From: Mesorhizobium sp. ZC-5
GTDB taxonomy: Bacteria; Pseudomonadota; Alphaproteobacteria; Rhizobiales; Rhizobiaceae
Assembly (NCBI RefSeq): GCF_025753855.1
Contig: NZ_JAOWPT010000004.1
Coordinates: 1 to 64,000, forward strand
DNA length: 64,000 nucleotides
Reading direction: 5' to 3'
The notes below the pieces were generated by a model that saw nothing but the letters and a program-made list of their open reading frames with translations, was not told the origin of the DNA and did not search any database. Numbering within the stretch: position 1 is the first letter of the stretch; every line of letters starts with the position of its first letter. The position numbers and the translations under genes were made by a program. Of this stretch, positions 7,915 to 16,303 are shown piece by piece.

Positions 7915-9340
7915 AGATCATCTTGTCCTTCGGTGCGACGTCGAGCATGTGGCCGTAAGGGCCGACCACGCCCTCTCCCAGTTCATAGCGGCGCACCATG
8001 TCCTTGGTGACTTCGAGCTGGCCGAGCAGGAAAAGCTCCGGGTCGTTGGCCGGCCGCGTCTTGTCCATCGGCGTCGCCGGCGGTTCGCCGGGGCCTGCCG
8101 GCCGCACCAGCCGCGGCGTCACGATCACCACCAATTCGGTGTCTTCCTTCTGCGTGCTCGAATTGCGGAACAGCGCGCCGACCACCGGCACCTGGCCGAG
8201 CCACGGCACCTGGTTCTGCAGCTTGGTGTTCTTGCTGGAGATCAATCCCGCCAGCGCGAAGCTCTGGCCATCGCGCAGCTCGACCACGGTCGACAGCTTG
8301 CGGTTGCTGAAGATCGGATCACCGGCGACGGTGAAGCCGGTCAGGTCGCTCACCTCGGGCGCCAGCCTGATGTTGATCTTGTTGTCGGCCAGCACCACCG
8401 GCGTGAACACCAGGTTCACGCCGAACTGCTTGTATTCGATGACGACTTCGCCATCCTCGTCTTCGCGCCGCACCGGCACCTCGCCGCCGGCGTTGAAGCT
8501 GGCCGGTTCTCCCGACAGCGTGGTCAGGTTCGGCTCGGCCAGCGTGCGCACCACGCCCTTCGCTTCGAGCGCCTCGATGATGAGGTCGACCTTGACGTCG
8601 CTGTCGATGACGCGGGCGATCAGCGCTGCAAAAGGACTGGAGTTGGACAGCAGGCCGCTTAGGAGGCCACCCGTCCCGAGGACTACGCCCTCTTTGTCCA
8701 CGGTCGCTAGACCAGTAGCGCCCTTGAATTTCCCGTCTTTTTGAGCCTGGATGGAAACGCCGAGGTCGCGGCCGGTGTTGCGCTTGGCTTCCAGCACCCG
8801 CACTTCCAAATTGACCTGCTGGCTGTCCTCGACGTCAACCGAATTGATCACCGCGTCGGGCCCGTATTGCTGCGCCACTTCGAGGATCTTGGCCAGCGTG
8901 GCGCCGTCCTTGACGCTGCCGGCGAGCCTCACCTTGCCGTTGACCGAGCCGACGACGATGCGCGACTTGGGCGCCACCTGCTTGATGGCGGTCGCCATGT
9001 CGTTGATGTCCACACCGACTTCGACCTCGATCACACCCAGCGAGCGCTTGTCCTGCGAAAACAGGTTGATCGACGTCGTGCCGACGCCCTTGCCGATGAT
9101 GTAGATGGTGCGGTCCGTCATCGGCTGCGCGTCGGCGATCTTGTTGTCGGCGATCACCATGTCGCCCAGATTGGCGTTGAAATCGATGGTCAGCGACTGC
9201 GACAGCGGTATGAAGACCCGATGCACCTTGACGCTGCCGACATCGATACGCCGGTCGGCGGCCTGAGTGGCGGCTGCCGCAAGGCAGATCACCAAAAAAC
9301 CCAACCCCAGGCGACAAATCAACTGAAAGACCAAACCCAC
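7901..9340 (-). CDS. cpaC: Tad pilus outer-membrane secretin CpaC/RcpA
   Basis: The outer-membrane channel of the Flp pilus. The 479-residue product has a signal peptide (about 1-27, ending ATQAA), a pilus N-terminal domain (DRRIDVGSVKVHRVFIPLSQ and on), a BON/N1-like segment near 110-180, and a C-terminal secretin domain with VPVRREDEDGEVVIEYKQFG and the end signature LVVIVTPRLVRP. The start is a GTG at 9340. It lies 68 bases downstream of cpaB and overlaps the small lipoprotein gene by 14 bases. Confidence 0.95.
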   Translation of the reverse strand: MGLVFQLICRLGLGFLVICLAAAATQAADRRIDVGSVKVHRVFIPLSQSLTIDFNANLGDMVIADNKIADAQPMTDRTIYIIGKGVGTTSINLFSQDKRSLGVIEVEVGVDINDMATAIKQVAPKSRIVVGSVNGKVRLAGSVKDGATLAKILEVAQQYGPDAVINSVDVEDSQQVNLEVRVLEAKRNTGRDLGVSIQAQKDGKFKGATGLATVDKEGVVLGTGGLLSGLLSNSSPFAALIARVIDSDVKVDLIIEALEAKGVVRTLAEPNLTTLSGEPASFNAGGEVPVRREDEDGEVVIEYKQFGVNLVFTPVVLADNKINIRLAPEVSDLTGFTVAGDPIFSNRKLSTVVELRDGQSFALAGLISSKNTKLQNQVPWLGQVPVVGALFRNSSTQKEDTELVVIVTPRLVRPAGPGEPPATPMDKTRPANDPELFLLGQLEVTKDMVRRYELGEGVVGPYGHMLDVAPKDKMIYVKR

Positions 9341-9408
9341 CGGACGCCCACCCCTTTTTGCTCGATCCGCCGGCGGCGGCTTCGAGCGCTACCCAGTCCC
9401 AAGCCGCG

Positions 9409-10497
9409 TCAACGCGCCCGCGGCACCTCGTAGACCTCTTTTTCCATGCCCCTGAAAACGCGGACGGAGGTCAGCGCCGGCGGTTCCGGCGCCACGACCT
9501 TGACGACTTCCTTCACCTGGATCACCGGAGCGGACGGCTCCTTCTGCAGCGACTTGAGGGTGTCGCCGAACTGCGCGCCCAGCGTCGCGATATCCTTGCG
9601 GATGCCGGTGAATTGCTGGTCGGCGCGCTTGCGCTCTTCGGCAAGCGCGGCCTGCCGCTCGGCCTCAAGCTTGGCGTCGCGCTCCGCGGCCGCCTTGCGT
9701 TCGGCTTCGAGCGCGGCGAGCCTCTCCATTTCGGCCTTGCGTTTCGCGCCTTCGGCCGACGTATCGCCGGTCAGGTCGGCCAGCGTGATGCGCTGCGTCA
9801 TCTCGCCTTCGCTTGAGGCGGCCTGGCGCAGCGCCAGCGACAACTGGCCCGAACCCGCCGCAAGCGTCAGCTTCTGGGCGTCTTTGGTGTCCACCTCGAC
9901 GGTCACCGCCTTCACGACGGTCGGGTTTTCCTTGCTTTCGTCGGCAACCTGGTCGACGGCGAGCACCTTCACGCTCTGCAACAGCACGTCGACATAGGAT
10001 TGCTCGTTGTTGTCGGTATCGCGCACAGTGCGGGTCAAAAGCACGTCGACGCGGTCGCCCGGGAATACGAAACCGGCAACGCCCAACACGTCGTTGACGC
10101 GGATTGAAACCGCGCGCATGCCCTCGGCGAGCACCGCCGAAAGCGTGGCGCGCTGGCCCGGACCCGTTATCTTGGCAGCCAGAACCGGCTCGTTGGCGCC
10201 GATCGCCTGCAGCGCCTGGCGGCTGCCGCCGGCGGCGTCGAGCAATTCCTTGGATGTCTTGAAGGCGCCGGCTGGAAGTGCGCCTGCCGGCCAGGCGATT
10301 TCACGCAATTTGTCGGTGGTAAGCACGTCGCCGAATTTCAGCGCCACCGCGGCAACGACGATGCTTTCGCGCGGACCTTCGGCCGCGTTCGAGGCTATCG
10401 CGCTGCGCTGGTTTGCCAGCCACATGTTGGCCAGCACGACCGCCACCACGCCGAAAACCACGGCGAGGCCGACCATGATGATTGTGTTCGCACGCAT
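9409..10497 (-). CDS. cpaB: Flp pilus assembly protein CpaB/RcpC
   Basis: A 362-residue periplasmic protein anchored by an N-terminal helix (MRANTIIMVGLAVVFGVVAV), with an SAF domain near 45-110 (SIVVAAVALKFGDVLTTDKL) and the RcpC/CpaB domain at about 120-240. A charged Ala/Glu/Lys-rich coiled coil at about 250-300 (KRKAEMERLAALEAERKAAA) precedes the C-terminus; this insertion is longer than in many CpaB proteins. CpaB acts with the secretin in the outer part of the machine. The gene follows pilA after 88 bases containing a strong hairpin. Confidence 0.93.
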   Translation of the reverse strand: MRANTIIMVGLAVVFGVVAVVLANMWLANQRSAIASNAAEGPRESIVVAAVALKFGDVLTTDKLREIAWPAGALPAGAFKTSKELLDAAGGSRQALQAIGANEPVLAAKITGPGQRATLSAVLAEGMRAVSIRVNDVLGVAGFVFPGDRVDVLLTRTVRDTDNNEQSYVDVLLQSVKVLAVDQVADESKENPTVVKAVTVEVDTKDAQKLTLAAGSGQLSLALRQAASSEGEMTQRITLADLTGDTSAEGAKRKAEMERLAALEAERKAAAERDAKLEAERQAALAEERKRADQQFTGIRKDIATLGAQFGDTLKSLQKEPSAPVIQVKEVVKVVAPEPPALTSVRVFRGMEKEVYEVPRAR

Positions 10498-10552
10498 TTC
10501 CGTCGCCCCCGACTATGCACCCGCGATCGTATATATTAGCTTAAAGGAATAT

Positions 10553-10576
10553 AGGCCCGGGCCGAAGCCCGGGCCT
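10553..10576 (-). terminator. Hairpin between pilA and cpaB
   Basis: A perfect ten-base-pair stem (AGGCCCGGGC / GCCCGGGCCT) closed by a four-base CGAA loop lies just after the pilin stop codon. No run of T follows on the minus strand, so it is more likely a partial attenuator or an mRNA stabiliser than a full intrinsic terminator. Such an element would let pilin be made in large excess over CpaB and the machinery. Confidence 0.7.
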
Positions 10577-10585
10577 AAGCCGTCA

Positions 10586-10804
10586 TCAGCCGCCGGCGGC
10601 AACAGCCGCGCAAGCTGCGATATCGCCGCGTGCATCAAGCGCGTCGCAAAGCGACGTAAACGAATCCGTGACCCACAATCCGATGCCTAGGATCACGAGG
10701 ATCGAGGCTGCGGCAATGATGCCGATCAGAATTGAATATTCGACCATGGCAGCGCCGTTTTCGTCGTCGCGAAACTGCCGGGCCATCGTCATGAGTTTCT
10801 TCAT
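10586..10804 (-). CDS. pilA: Flp/PilA type IVb pilin
   Basis: The major pilin: 72 residues, with a basic leader ending DDENG (Gly17) cleaved by CpaA before AAMVEYSILIGIIAAASILV. The mature protein has the invariant Glu5-Tyr6 pair of Flp pilins and one hydrophobic helix. The C-terminal part carries two Cys residues (SLCDALDARGDIAACAA), which could form a disulfide. It is the first gene of the minus-strand arm and has its own upstream region with a CtrA-type box 118 bases away. Confidence 0.96.
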   Translation of the reverse strand: MKKLMTMARQFRDDENGAAMVEYSILIGIIAAASILVILGIGLWVTDSFTSLCDALDARGDIAACAAVAAGG

Positions 10805-10921
10805 GCCAATTTCTCCCTTGAGAGGTTAGAACCCGACGAGACGAGCAAGGAATGTACCCCACACCCAGCATCCCCCGTCAGCTTCGATCCTATGTACCGT
10901 TCGAAATCGGAGTCAAACGGA

Positions 10922-10936
10922 TTAACGGTCGGTTAA
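10922..10936. promoter_or_regulatory. Candidate CtrA binding box upstream of pilA
   Basis: The sequence TTAA-CGGTCGG-TTAA is an exact match to the CtrA consensus TTAA-N7-TTAA. It lies 118 bases upstream of the pilA start codon. In Caulobacter, pilA transcription is activated by the cell-cycle regulator CtrA (known). A role here is inferred from the exact motif and its position. Confidence 0.65.
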
Positions 10937-11341
10937 GCTTTTATTTTACGGAAATGCTCATATAAGCGACTGGCAAAACTACTTTAAGTAATTGATTCTG
11001 GCTCAGTAATCAGGGAAATTAACCAATCGTTCACGTTTATCTACACCAGACGCGCTCCCTCCAGGATTACGCATATCCCGCTATATCTTGAACGACAGAA
11101 GCAACTTTTGACCATAACAAAGTATAATTTTCTATTGAAATCCCACGCTTTATTCAGCAGCGAAAAGCATACCCTGTTATGCGCTTTGCCGCATTGCAAT
11201 CTCCTGTGGACGTTTCTGCAGCGGAATCCTTGCAGCTCCCGCGGAGCGCCGGCCACAGTCATCGCGGCTGTCCCGGATGCAGTCATCTCGGTCTGCCCTG
11301 GAATCGGCTAGCATAAGTCACAAGCTGGCGGCCGGATGCTT

Positions 11342-11349
11342 TTAACCAT
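11342..11349 (+). promoter_or_regulatory. Candidate CtrA half-site upstream of cpaF
   Basis: TTAACCAT, the extended CtrA half-site consensus, occurs about 94 bases upstream of the cpaF start codon. A single eight-base motif occurs often by chance, so this is weak alone. It is noted because the partner promoter of the divergent pilus locus has a full box. Confidence 0.35.
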
Positions 11350-11442
11350 CAGCATCAGAGTTTGCCGGTGAGAGTCTATCTCCGCTTGCACCTGGCTATG
11401 GTTAGGATTTAGTTTAGTCTTGGGCTAAAGTAGGTGGGGATA

Positions 11443-12846
11443 ATGCTTGGGCGTTTTACAAAGGGAACGGCGACAGTCCGTATCGAGCCTGTCTTGGCGG
11501 GATCGCCCGGCTTCAAGCCGGCCGCGCCCGCCGATGTCCAGGCAAAGTCGGCGCTGGCCGAAAGTCAGAAGGCAGCCGATGACCTTCTCCCGCTCAAGGT
11601 CGATCTCCATCGGCATCTGATAGACCGCTTCAACCTGGCGACGCTGGAAAGCGCCTCCAAGGACGACATCCTTTCCGATATTCGCCCGATCGTGCGCGAT
11701 TTCGTACGCGCCCGCAACGTGCCGCTCAACGCGCGGGAACTCGACCAGCTCACCTCGGACACAGCGGACGAGATGCTCGGCCTCGGCCCGATCGAGCCGC
11801 TGCTCAAGGACGACACTGTCAACGACATTCTCATCAACACGCACGAGCGCGTGTTCATCGAGCGCCGCGGCGTCATCGAGGAAACCGGCATCCGCTTTCG
11901 CGACGAAGCGCATCTCCTGCGCATCGTCAACAAGATCGTTTCGGCGATCGGACGTCGGGTGGACGAATCCGCCCCGATGGTCGATGCGCGCCTTTCCGAC
12001 GGCTCGCGCGTCAACATTGCCGTCCGGCCGATCTCGGTCGACGGCCCGTTGGTGTCGATCCGGAAATTCTCCAAGAAACCGTACTCCCTCGAACGGTTGA
12101 TGGAGATGGGCTCGATCCGCCAGCCGATGGTGGATCTGCTGCGGATCGCCGTGCAGTCGCGCAAATCCATTCTTGTGTCCGGCGGCACGGGCAGCGGCAA
12201 GACGACACTGCTCAACGCGCTGTCGAACTACATTTCCTTCAGAGAGCGCTTAATCACCATCGAGGATGCGGCGGAGTTGCAGTTGCAGCAGCCGCATGTC
12301 GGCCGCCTGGAAACCCGCCCGCCCAACGTCGAGGGCCGTGGTGAGGTTCGCCAGCGTGAACTGGTCAAGAACGCGCTCCGTATGCGCCCGGACCGCATTA
12401 TCGTCGGCGAGGTGCGCGGCGAGGAAGCATTCGACATGTTGCAGGCGATGAATACGGGCCATGAGGGCTCGATGACATCGATCCACGCCAACACGCCGCG
12501 CGATGCGATTTCCCGTCTCGAGCAGATGATCGGCATGGCCGGCATGCCGATGACGGCCGAATCGATTCGCTCCCAGATCGCTTCGGCGATCGACATTATC
12601 GTCCAGACGCAGCGCCTGTCCGATGGCGGGCGCCGCGTCGTCTCCATCTCCGAGGTTACCGGCATGGAAGGCACGGTGATCCAGATGCAGGAGATCTACC
12701 AGTTCGTTCGCCGCGACGTCACCGCCGATGGCACCATTATCGGCGAGTTCCGGGCGACCGGCATGCGGCCGCGCTTTGCCGGCGAAGCGGCGACGCTCGG
12801 CCTGCATTTCGCCAAGGATGCGTTCAATCCGCAAACGGCGCTGTGA
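11443..12846 (+). CDS. cpaF: Tad secretion ATPase CpaF/TadA
   Basis: The hexameric ATPase that powers assembly of the Flp pilus at the inner membrane. The product is 467 residues: an N-terminal domain, then the type II/IV secretion ATPase core with Walker A GGTGSGKT at 247-254, an Asp-box region (ERLITIEDAAELQLQQPHVG), the Walker B region (RPDRIIVGEVRGEEAFDMLQ) and the His box (TGHEGSMTSIHANTP). The ATG at 11443 follows an AGGTGGGG ribosome site and is preferred to an in-frame GTG at 11434. It heads the plus-strand arm; its stop overlaps the tadB start (TGATG). Confidence 0.96.
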   Translation: MLGRFTKGTATVRIEPVLAGSPGFKPAAPADVQAKSALAESQKAADDLLPLKVDLHRHLIDRFNLATLESASKDDILSDIRPIVRDFVRARNVPLNARELDQLTSDTADEMLGLGPIEPLLKDDTVNDILINTHERVFIERRGVIEETGIRFRDEAHLLRIVNKIVSAIGRRVDESAPMVDARLSDGSRVNIAVRPISVDGPLVSIRKFSKKPYSLERLMEMGSIRQPMVDLLRIAVQSRKSILVSGGTGSGKTTLLNALSNYISFRERLITIEDAAELQLQQPHVGRLETRPPNVEGRGEVRQRELVKNALRMRPDRIIVGEVRGEEAFDMLQAMNTGHEGSMTSIHANTPRDAISRLEQMIGMAGMPMTAESIRSQIASAIDIIVQTQRLSDGGRRVVSISEVTGMEGTVIQMQEIYQFVRRDVTADGTIIGEFRATGMRPRFAGEAATLGLHFAKDAFNPQTAL

Positions 12847-13814
12847 TGAGCGGGCAGACGCTTCTCTACCTCATCTACGTTCTGGCGGCGGCATCCGCGA
12901 TTCTCGCCATCGAGGCGTTCTACGTCACCTACGCCGGGCGCCGCGCGAAAGCAGGCGCAATAAATCGCCGGTTGAAGCGCTTGGCCAACGAGGGCCAGGC
13001 CGAAGAAACGTTGCAGGGACTGCTTCGCGAGCGCGGCCTCGACGCCAGGGGCGATTTCGCCTTTAACGTCATCTGGCTGAACCGCCTCTACACACAATCC
13101 GGTATCACCGGCAGTCCGATTGCCTTCGCTTGGATGTTCGTTGCAGCCGGAGCGGTGGTCGGTTTGGTGATGAGGTTGTTTGTCGGCATCCCCACTCTGC
13201 TCGCTTTTGGTCTTTTCGTTCTTGTGGGGTTCATTCTGCCCATCTTGGTTTTGCGGCGCGCCCGCAACAAGCGGATCACACGTTTTGCCGCCCAGCTTCC
13301 CGACGCGCTGGATATGATCGTGCGCTCGCTTCGAGCCGGGCATCCCACCAGCGTCGCCATCGCCCTCGTGGCGCGCGAGATCGCCGATCCGCTTGGCACG
13401 GAATTCGGCATCGTGTCGGACGAAATCACCTTTGGGCTGAGCCTCGAACAGGCGGTGCGAAAACTGTCGGAGCGCGTCGGCTTCGAAGGCCTGCATCTTC
13501 TGTCTGTCTCGCTGGCGATCCAGGCCAGGACCGGCGGCAACCTCACCGAAATCCTCTCCAACCTCGCCAAAACGCTACGCGAGCGTCAGAAACTCAAGAT
13601 GAAGATCCGCGCCCTGTCGGCAGAAGGTCGCTGGTCGGGCATTTTGCTTTCGTGTTTCCCGCTGGTGATGTTCGGCTTGTTGCTTGTGATAGCGCCGAGC
13701 TACTACGGAAGTGTGTGGGGTGATCCCTTGATCTTGCCGGTTTTCACAATTTTCGGCGGTTTGGCGCTGATCGGCGATTACATTATGTATCGCATGGTCA
13801 ATTTCGAATTCTGA
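12846..13814 (+). CDS. tadB: Tad inner-membrane platform protein TadB
   Basis: A 322-residue integral membrane protein with an N-terminal helix (LLYLIYVLAAASAILAIEAF), two helices near 95-145, a T2SSF domain (LPDALDMIVRSLRAGHPTSV and on) and C-terminal helices. It forms the inner-membrane platform that CpaF acts on. The start ATG overlaps the cpaF stop codon by one base, indicating translational coupling. Confidence 0.93.
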   Translation: MSGQTLLYLIYVLAAASAILAIEAFYVTYAGRRAKAGAINRRLKRLANEGQAEETLQGLLRERGLDARGDFAFNVIWLNRLYTQSGITGSPIAFAWMFVAAGAVVGLVMRLFVGIPTLLAFGLFVLVGFILPILVLRRARNKRITRFAAQLPDALDMIVRSLRAGHPTSVAIALVAREIADPLGTEFGIVSDEITFGLSLEQAVRKLSERVGFEGLHLLSVSLAIQARTGGNLTEILSNLAKTLRERQKLKMKIRALSAEGRWSGILLSCFPLVMFGLLLVIAPSYYGSVWGDPLILPVFTIFGGLALIGDYIMYRMVNFEF

Positions 13815-13824
13815 CGGCGCGGGC

Positions 13825-14784
13825 ATGGGCAACCTCTTCACCAGCCTCCAGAATTCCGGCCTGCTGATCTCGGTCGCGGTTTTCGTCGCCGCTGTATCGA
13901 TCTTCCTTCTCGGCGTCCTGCTGATCATACCGGCGATGCAGACGCGCCGCCGCATCGCCGAAACCCTCGTCGCGGAAGGCGCTGGCAGCCGCCGTTCGCT
14001 TGAGGCGCAGACAAGCATCGTCCGCGCCGCCGCGCAGCGCCCGGTCGACGCCTATTTCCGCGCCGCGGAAAAGGAACGCGGCGAGCCGAACGCTCTCGAA
14101 GCCAAGCTGTTCCGCGCCGGTTTCTATCAAAAAAGCGCCCCGCTGATATATAATCTTTCCCGCGTCGCCTTCGTCCTGGCGGGTTTCCTTGGCGCCTTCA
14201 CGCTTCTTTCATCCATCTTGCCGCCGCAACTGCCCAGCTTCATCGCCTTCGGCGGTGCCTTCTTGTTCGGGCTCGGCTGCATCGTCATCCCCAGTATCAT
14301 GCTCGACCGCTTCGAAAATGCCGAGAAGCAGAAATATCGCCGCGGCTTTCCCGACTTCATGGACATGATGATCACCTGCGCCGACGCCGGCATGAGCCTC
14401 GAAGCCGCCGTCGAGCGGGTCAGCGGCGAACTCGCCGGTACGCATAAGTCGCTCGGAATCCAGCTCTCGATCATGGTCCTGCAGATGCGGGCCGGCAAAC
14501 CTCTGCGCGACGCATTGCACGACCTTTCCGACCGCATCGTCATCGACGAGGCCCGCTCGCTGGCCGTGCTCTTCCGCCAGTCCGAGGAACTTGGCACCAG
14601 CCTGACCGAAGCGTTGCGCGTCTACAGCGACGAAATGCGCACGCAGCGTATTCTTCGGGCCGAGGAAAGGGCCAATGCGCTGCCGGTCAAGATGATGATC
14701 CCGCTCGGGCTTTGTATCTTTCCGGTCGTCATGATGATCGTGATGCTGCCTGTGATTATTCGAATGAGGGGCATTTTCTTTTAA
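13825..14784 (+). CDS. tadC: Tad inner-membrane platform protein TadC
   Basis: A 319-residue paralogue of TadB with the same layout: an N-terminal helix, paired helices near 105-155, the T2SSF domain (FPDFMDMMITCADAGMSLEA and on) and final helices (PLGLCIFPVVMMIVMLPVII). It is expected to pair with TadB in the inner-membrane platform. It starts ten bases after the tadB stop. Confidence 0.93.
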   Translation: MGNLFTSLQNSGLLISVAVFVAAVSIFLLGVLLIIPAMQTRRRIAETLVAEGAGSRRSLEAQTSIVRAAAQRPVDAYFRAAEKERGEPNALEAKLFRAGFYQKSAPLIYNLSRVAFVLAGFLGAFTLLSSILPPQLPSFIAFGGAFLFGLGCIVIPSIMLDRFENAEKQKYRRGFPDFMDMMITCADAGMSLEAAVERVSGELAGTHKSLGIQLSIMVLQMRAGKPLRDALHDLSDRIVIDEARSLAVLFRQSEELGTSLTEALRVYSDEMRTQRILRAEERANALPVKMMIPLGLCIFPVVMMIVMLPVIIRMRGIFF

Positions 14785-14840
14785 TTAGCAATCCCCTTAT
14801 ATAGTAAAGCGAGGGCCGGGCTCTCCGGAATTGGGGATCG

Positions 14841-15392
14841 ATGGGACGTTCACGTTTTCTGGCTGCCGCGGGGGTTCTGCTGGCGGCACTTTCGACAGGC
14901 TGCCAGTCGACGGCCCTGGATGACGGCGTGGTGCGCACCAACGAACCGGCCAATGTCGAGTTCACCTCTTTCGGCGACACGTTCCAGGGCCTGAAAACGA
15001 TTTCAGATACGGAATACTACGCTTCCGACCTCGCGATTGCCGAGGCCAAGAACCAGTTCCGGCAAGAGAACTACGGCAATGCCGGCGCGCTGTTCTACAA
15101 GGCGGTGCAGCTTGCCCCCAACGACGGCGAGGCGTGGCTGGGTCTCGGCGCATCCTGCGACCGTATCCGCCGCTTCGACCTCGCGGACTACGCCTATCGC
15201 AAGGCCTACCCGCTAGTCGGAAAGTCGCCTGCCTACTACAACAATGTCGGATACTCGTATCTGTTGCGCGGCAAGCTGCCCGAGGCTCGGAAAAGCTTTC
15301 TGAAGGCCTATGAACTGGCGCCCAATGACCCGACCATCCGCAACAACCTCGAACTGTTGTCGACCAGCGCGAACGCCATCGAGCGAACCTAA
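14841..15392 (+). CDS. tadD: TPR lipoprotein, TadD-like
   Basis: A 183-residue lipoprotein: a signal peptide with a lipobox (AALSTGC, Cys at about 22), then tetratricopeptide repeats at about 70-175 (AGALFYKAVQLAPNDGEAWL, AYYNNVGYSYLLRGKLPEAR, FLKAYELAPNDPTIRNNLEL). TadD proteins assist outer-membrane assembly of the Tad secretin. Its stop overlaps the cpaA start by one base (TAATG). TadD proteins are often longer; this one is compact. Confidence 0.85.
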   Translation: MGRSRFLAAAGVLLAALSTGCQSTALDDGVVRTNEPANVEFTSFGDTFQGLKTISDTEYYASDLAIAEAKNQFRQENYGNAGALFYKAVQLAPNDGEAWLGLGASCDRIRRFDLADYAYRKAYPLVGKSPAYYNNVGYSYLLRGKLPEARKSFLKAYELAPNDPTIRNNLELLSTSANAIERT

Positions 15393-15913
15393 TGCTGTCA
15401 GCCGCGCAAATCCTGGTGCAGGCAATTGTCTTCGCCCTCCTCGTCCGCATAGCAATTGTCGATTTCAAGACGCAGAAGATCGGCAACCGCGACGTGCTGG
15501 CGCTCGCAGCCCTTGGCGTCGTGGGGCTGGTTCTGAGGGCGCTGTGGCGCCTGGATCAGCTCCAGAGCGATGTCTGGTGGAACGTCTACATGTCGCTGGC
15601 TATCGCGCTGGTCTTGTTCGCGCTGCTGCTGCCGTTCTGGCTGATGCGCAAGGTCGGCGCCGGCGACGTCAAGCTGATGGCCGCGGCGCCGTTGGTCGCC
15701 GGCGCGGAGGACATGCTGCCTTTCACGCTGCTGCTGCTGGTTTTCACGGCGCTTTCCGCCTTTGTCGTGAAAAATCCCCTATTGCTGCCCGCCCCAGCCT
15801 TCCGGCAATATCTCCAGCACTTCGAGCGGAAAGGCATCATCCCTTACGGCGTGCCGGTAGCGGCCGCGCTCATCGGGGTCGAGGCGTTGCGCGCATTCGC
15901 GGCCCTTCGATAG
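15392..15913 (+). CDS. cpaA: Flp prepilin peptidase CpaA
   Basis: The aspartic protease that removes the leader of PilA and the TadE-like pseudopilins. The 173-residue, multi-helix product has both catalytic Asp residues of the A24 family: Asp24 (AIVDFKTQKIGN) and Asp92 in the GxGD motif (VGAGDVKLMAA). It lacks the N-terminal methylase domain of larger PilD enzymes, as is usual for CpaA. It is the last gene of the plus-strand arm. Confidence 0.94.
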   Translation: MLSAAQILVQAIVFALLVRIAIVDFKTQKIGNRDVLALAALGVVGLVLRALWRLDQLQSDVWWNVYMSLAIALVLFALLLPFWLMRKVGAGDVKLMAAAPLVAGAEDMLPFTLLLLVFTALSAFVVKNPLLLPAPAFRQYLQHFERKGIIPYGVPVAAALIGVEALRAFAALR

Positions 15914-16303
15914 CCGCCCTCGCTCGCGCCTAACCCCCATCCCATTCAAAACCAATGAAGCTGCTTTCTGGGATCGGTCTCCATGCGCATTTGATTCCTA
16001 GCTCCTCCAAGCGGTTCGCGCTGGATGACTGGATAGATCTGGAAGTCCAGTCTTCGGCGCCAGATGGTTGCGGGGGGCATGCCGTCTTGTACGACCTCCC
16101 TGTCAGGTGCTGATCTGTATTCGACGCGCTTATCTATATATTGTCCAAAGATTGAAGTACGGTGACGCCTTGTTTCGGAGGTGGATTGCTTGCAATTATG
16201 ATATACTTGCGCTGGAGGTGGCTATGGTCCCTGGCATCGCCGAACGTGCGCCCATGAGTGACCCAAATTCTTTGTGTCGATCGAGCCGAAATGACGGGCG
16301 CCG
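15914..16303. other. Intergenic region before the two-component genes
   Basis: These 390 bases hold no gene that I can support. A short open frame at 16068-16307 has no recognisable domain and runs into the start of the histidine-kinase gene. The segment should contain the kinase promoter. No clear terminator for the cpa arm is visible. Confidence 0.4.

Larger units (their letters stand above)
10805..11442. other. Divergent control region between pilA and cpaF
   Basis: These 638 bases are AT-rich for this genome and hold the promoters of both pilus arms. No convincing gene or RNA is visible; short open frames here (for example near 11108-11311) lack ribosome sites and recognisable domains. 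The region contains the TTAA-N7-TTAA box (10922-10936), further TTAA half-sites near 10984 and 11019, and TTAACCAT at 11342. Confidence 0.6.

Noticed and set aside
11108..11311. Short plus-strand frame in the pilA-cpaF control region
   Set aside because: No ribosome site, no domain, and it lies in an AT-rich promoter region.
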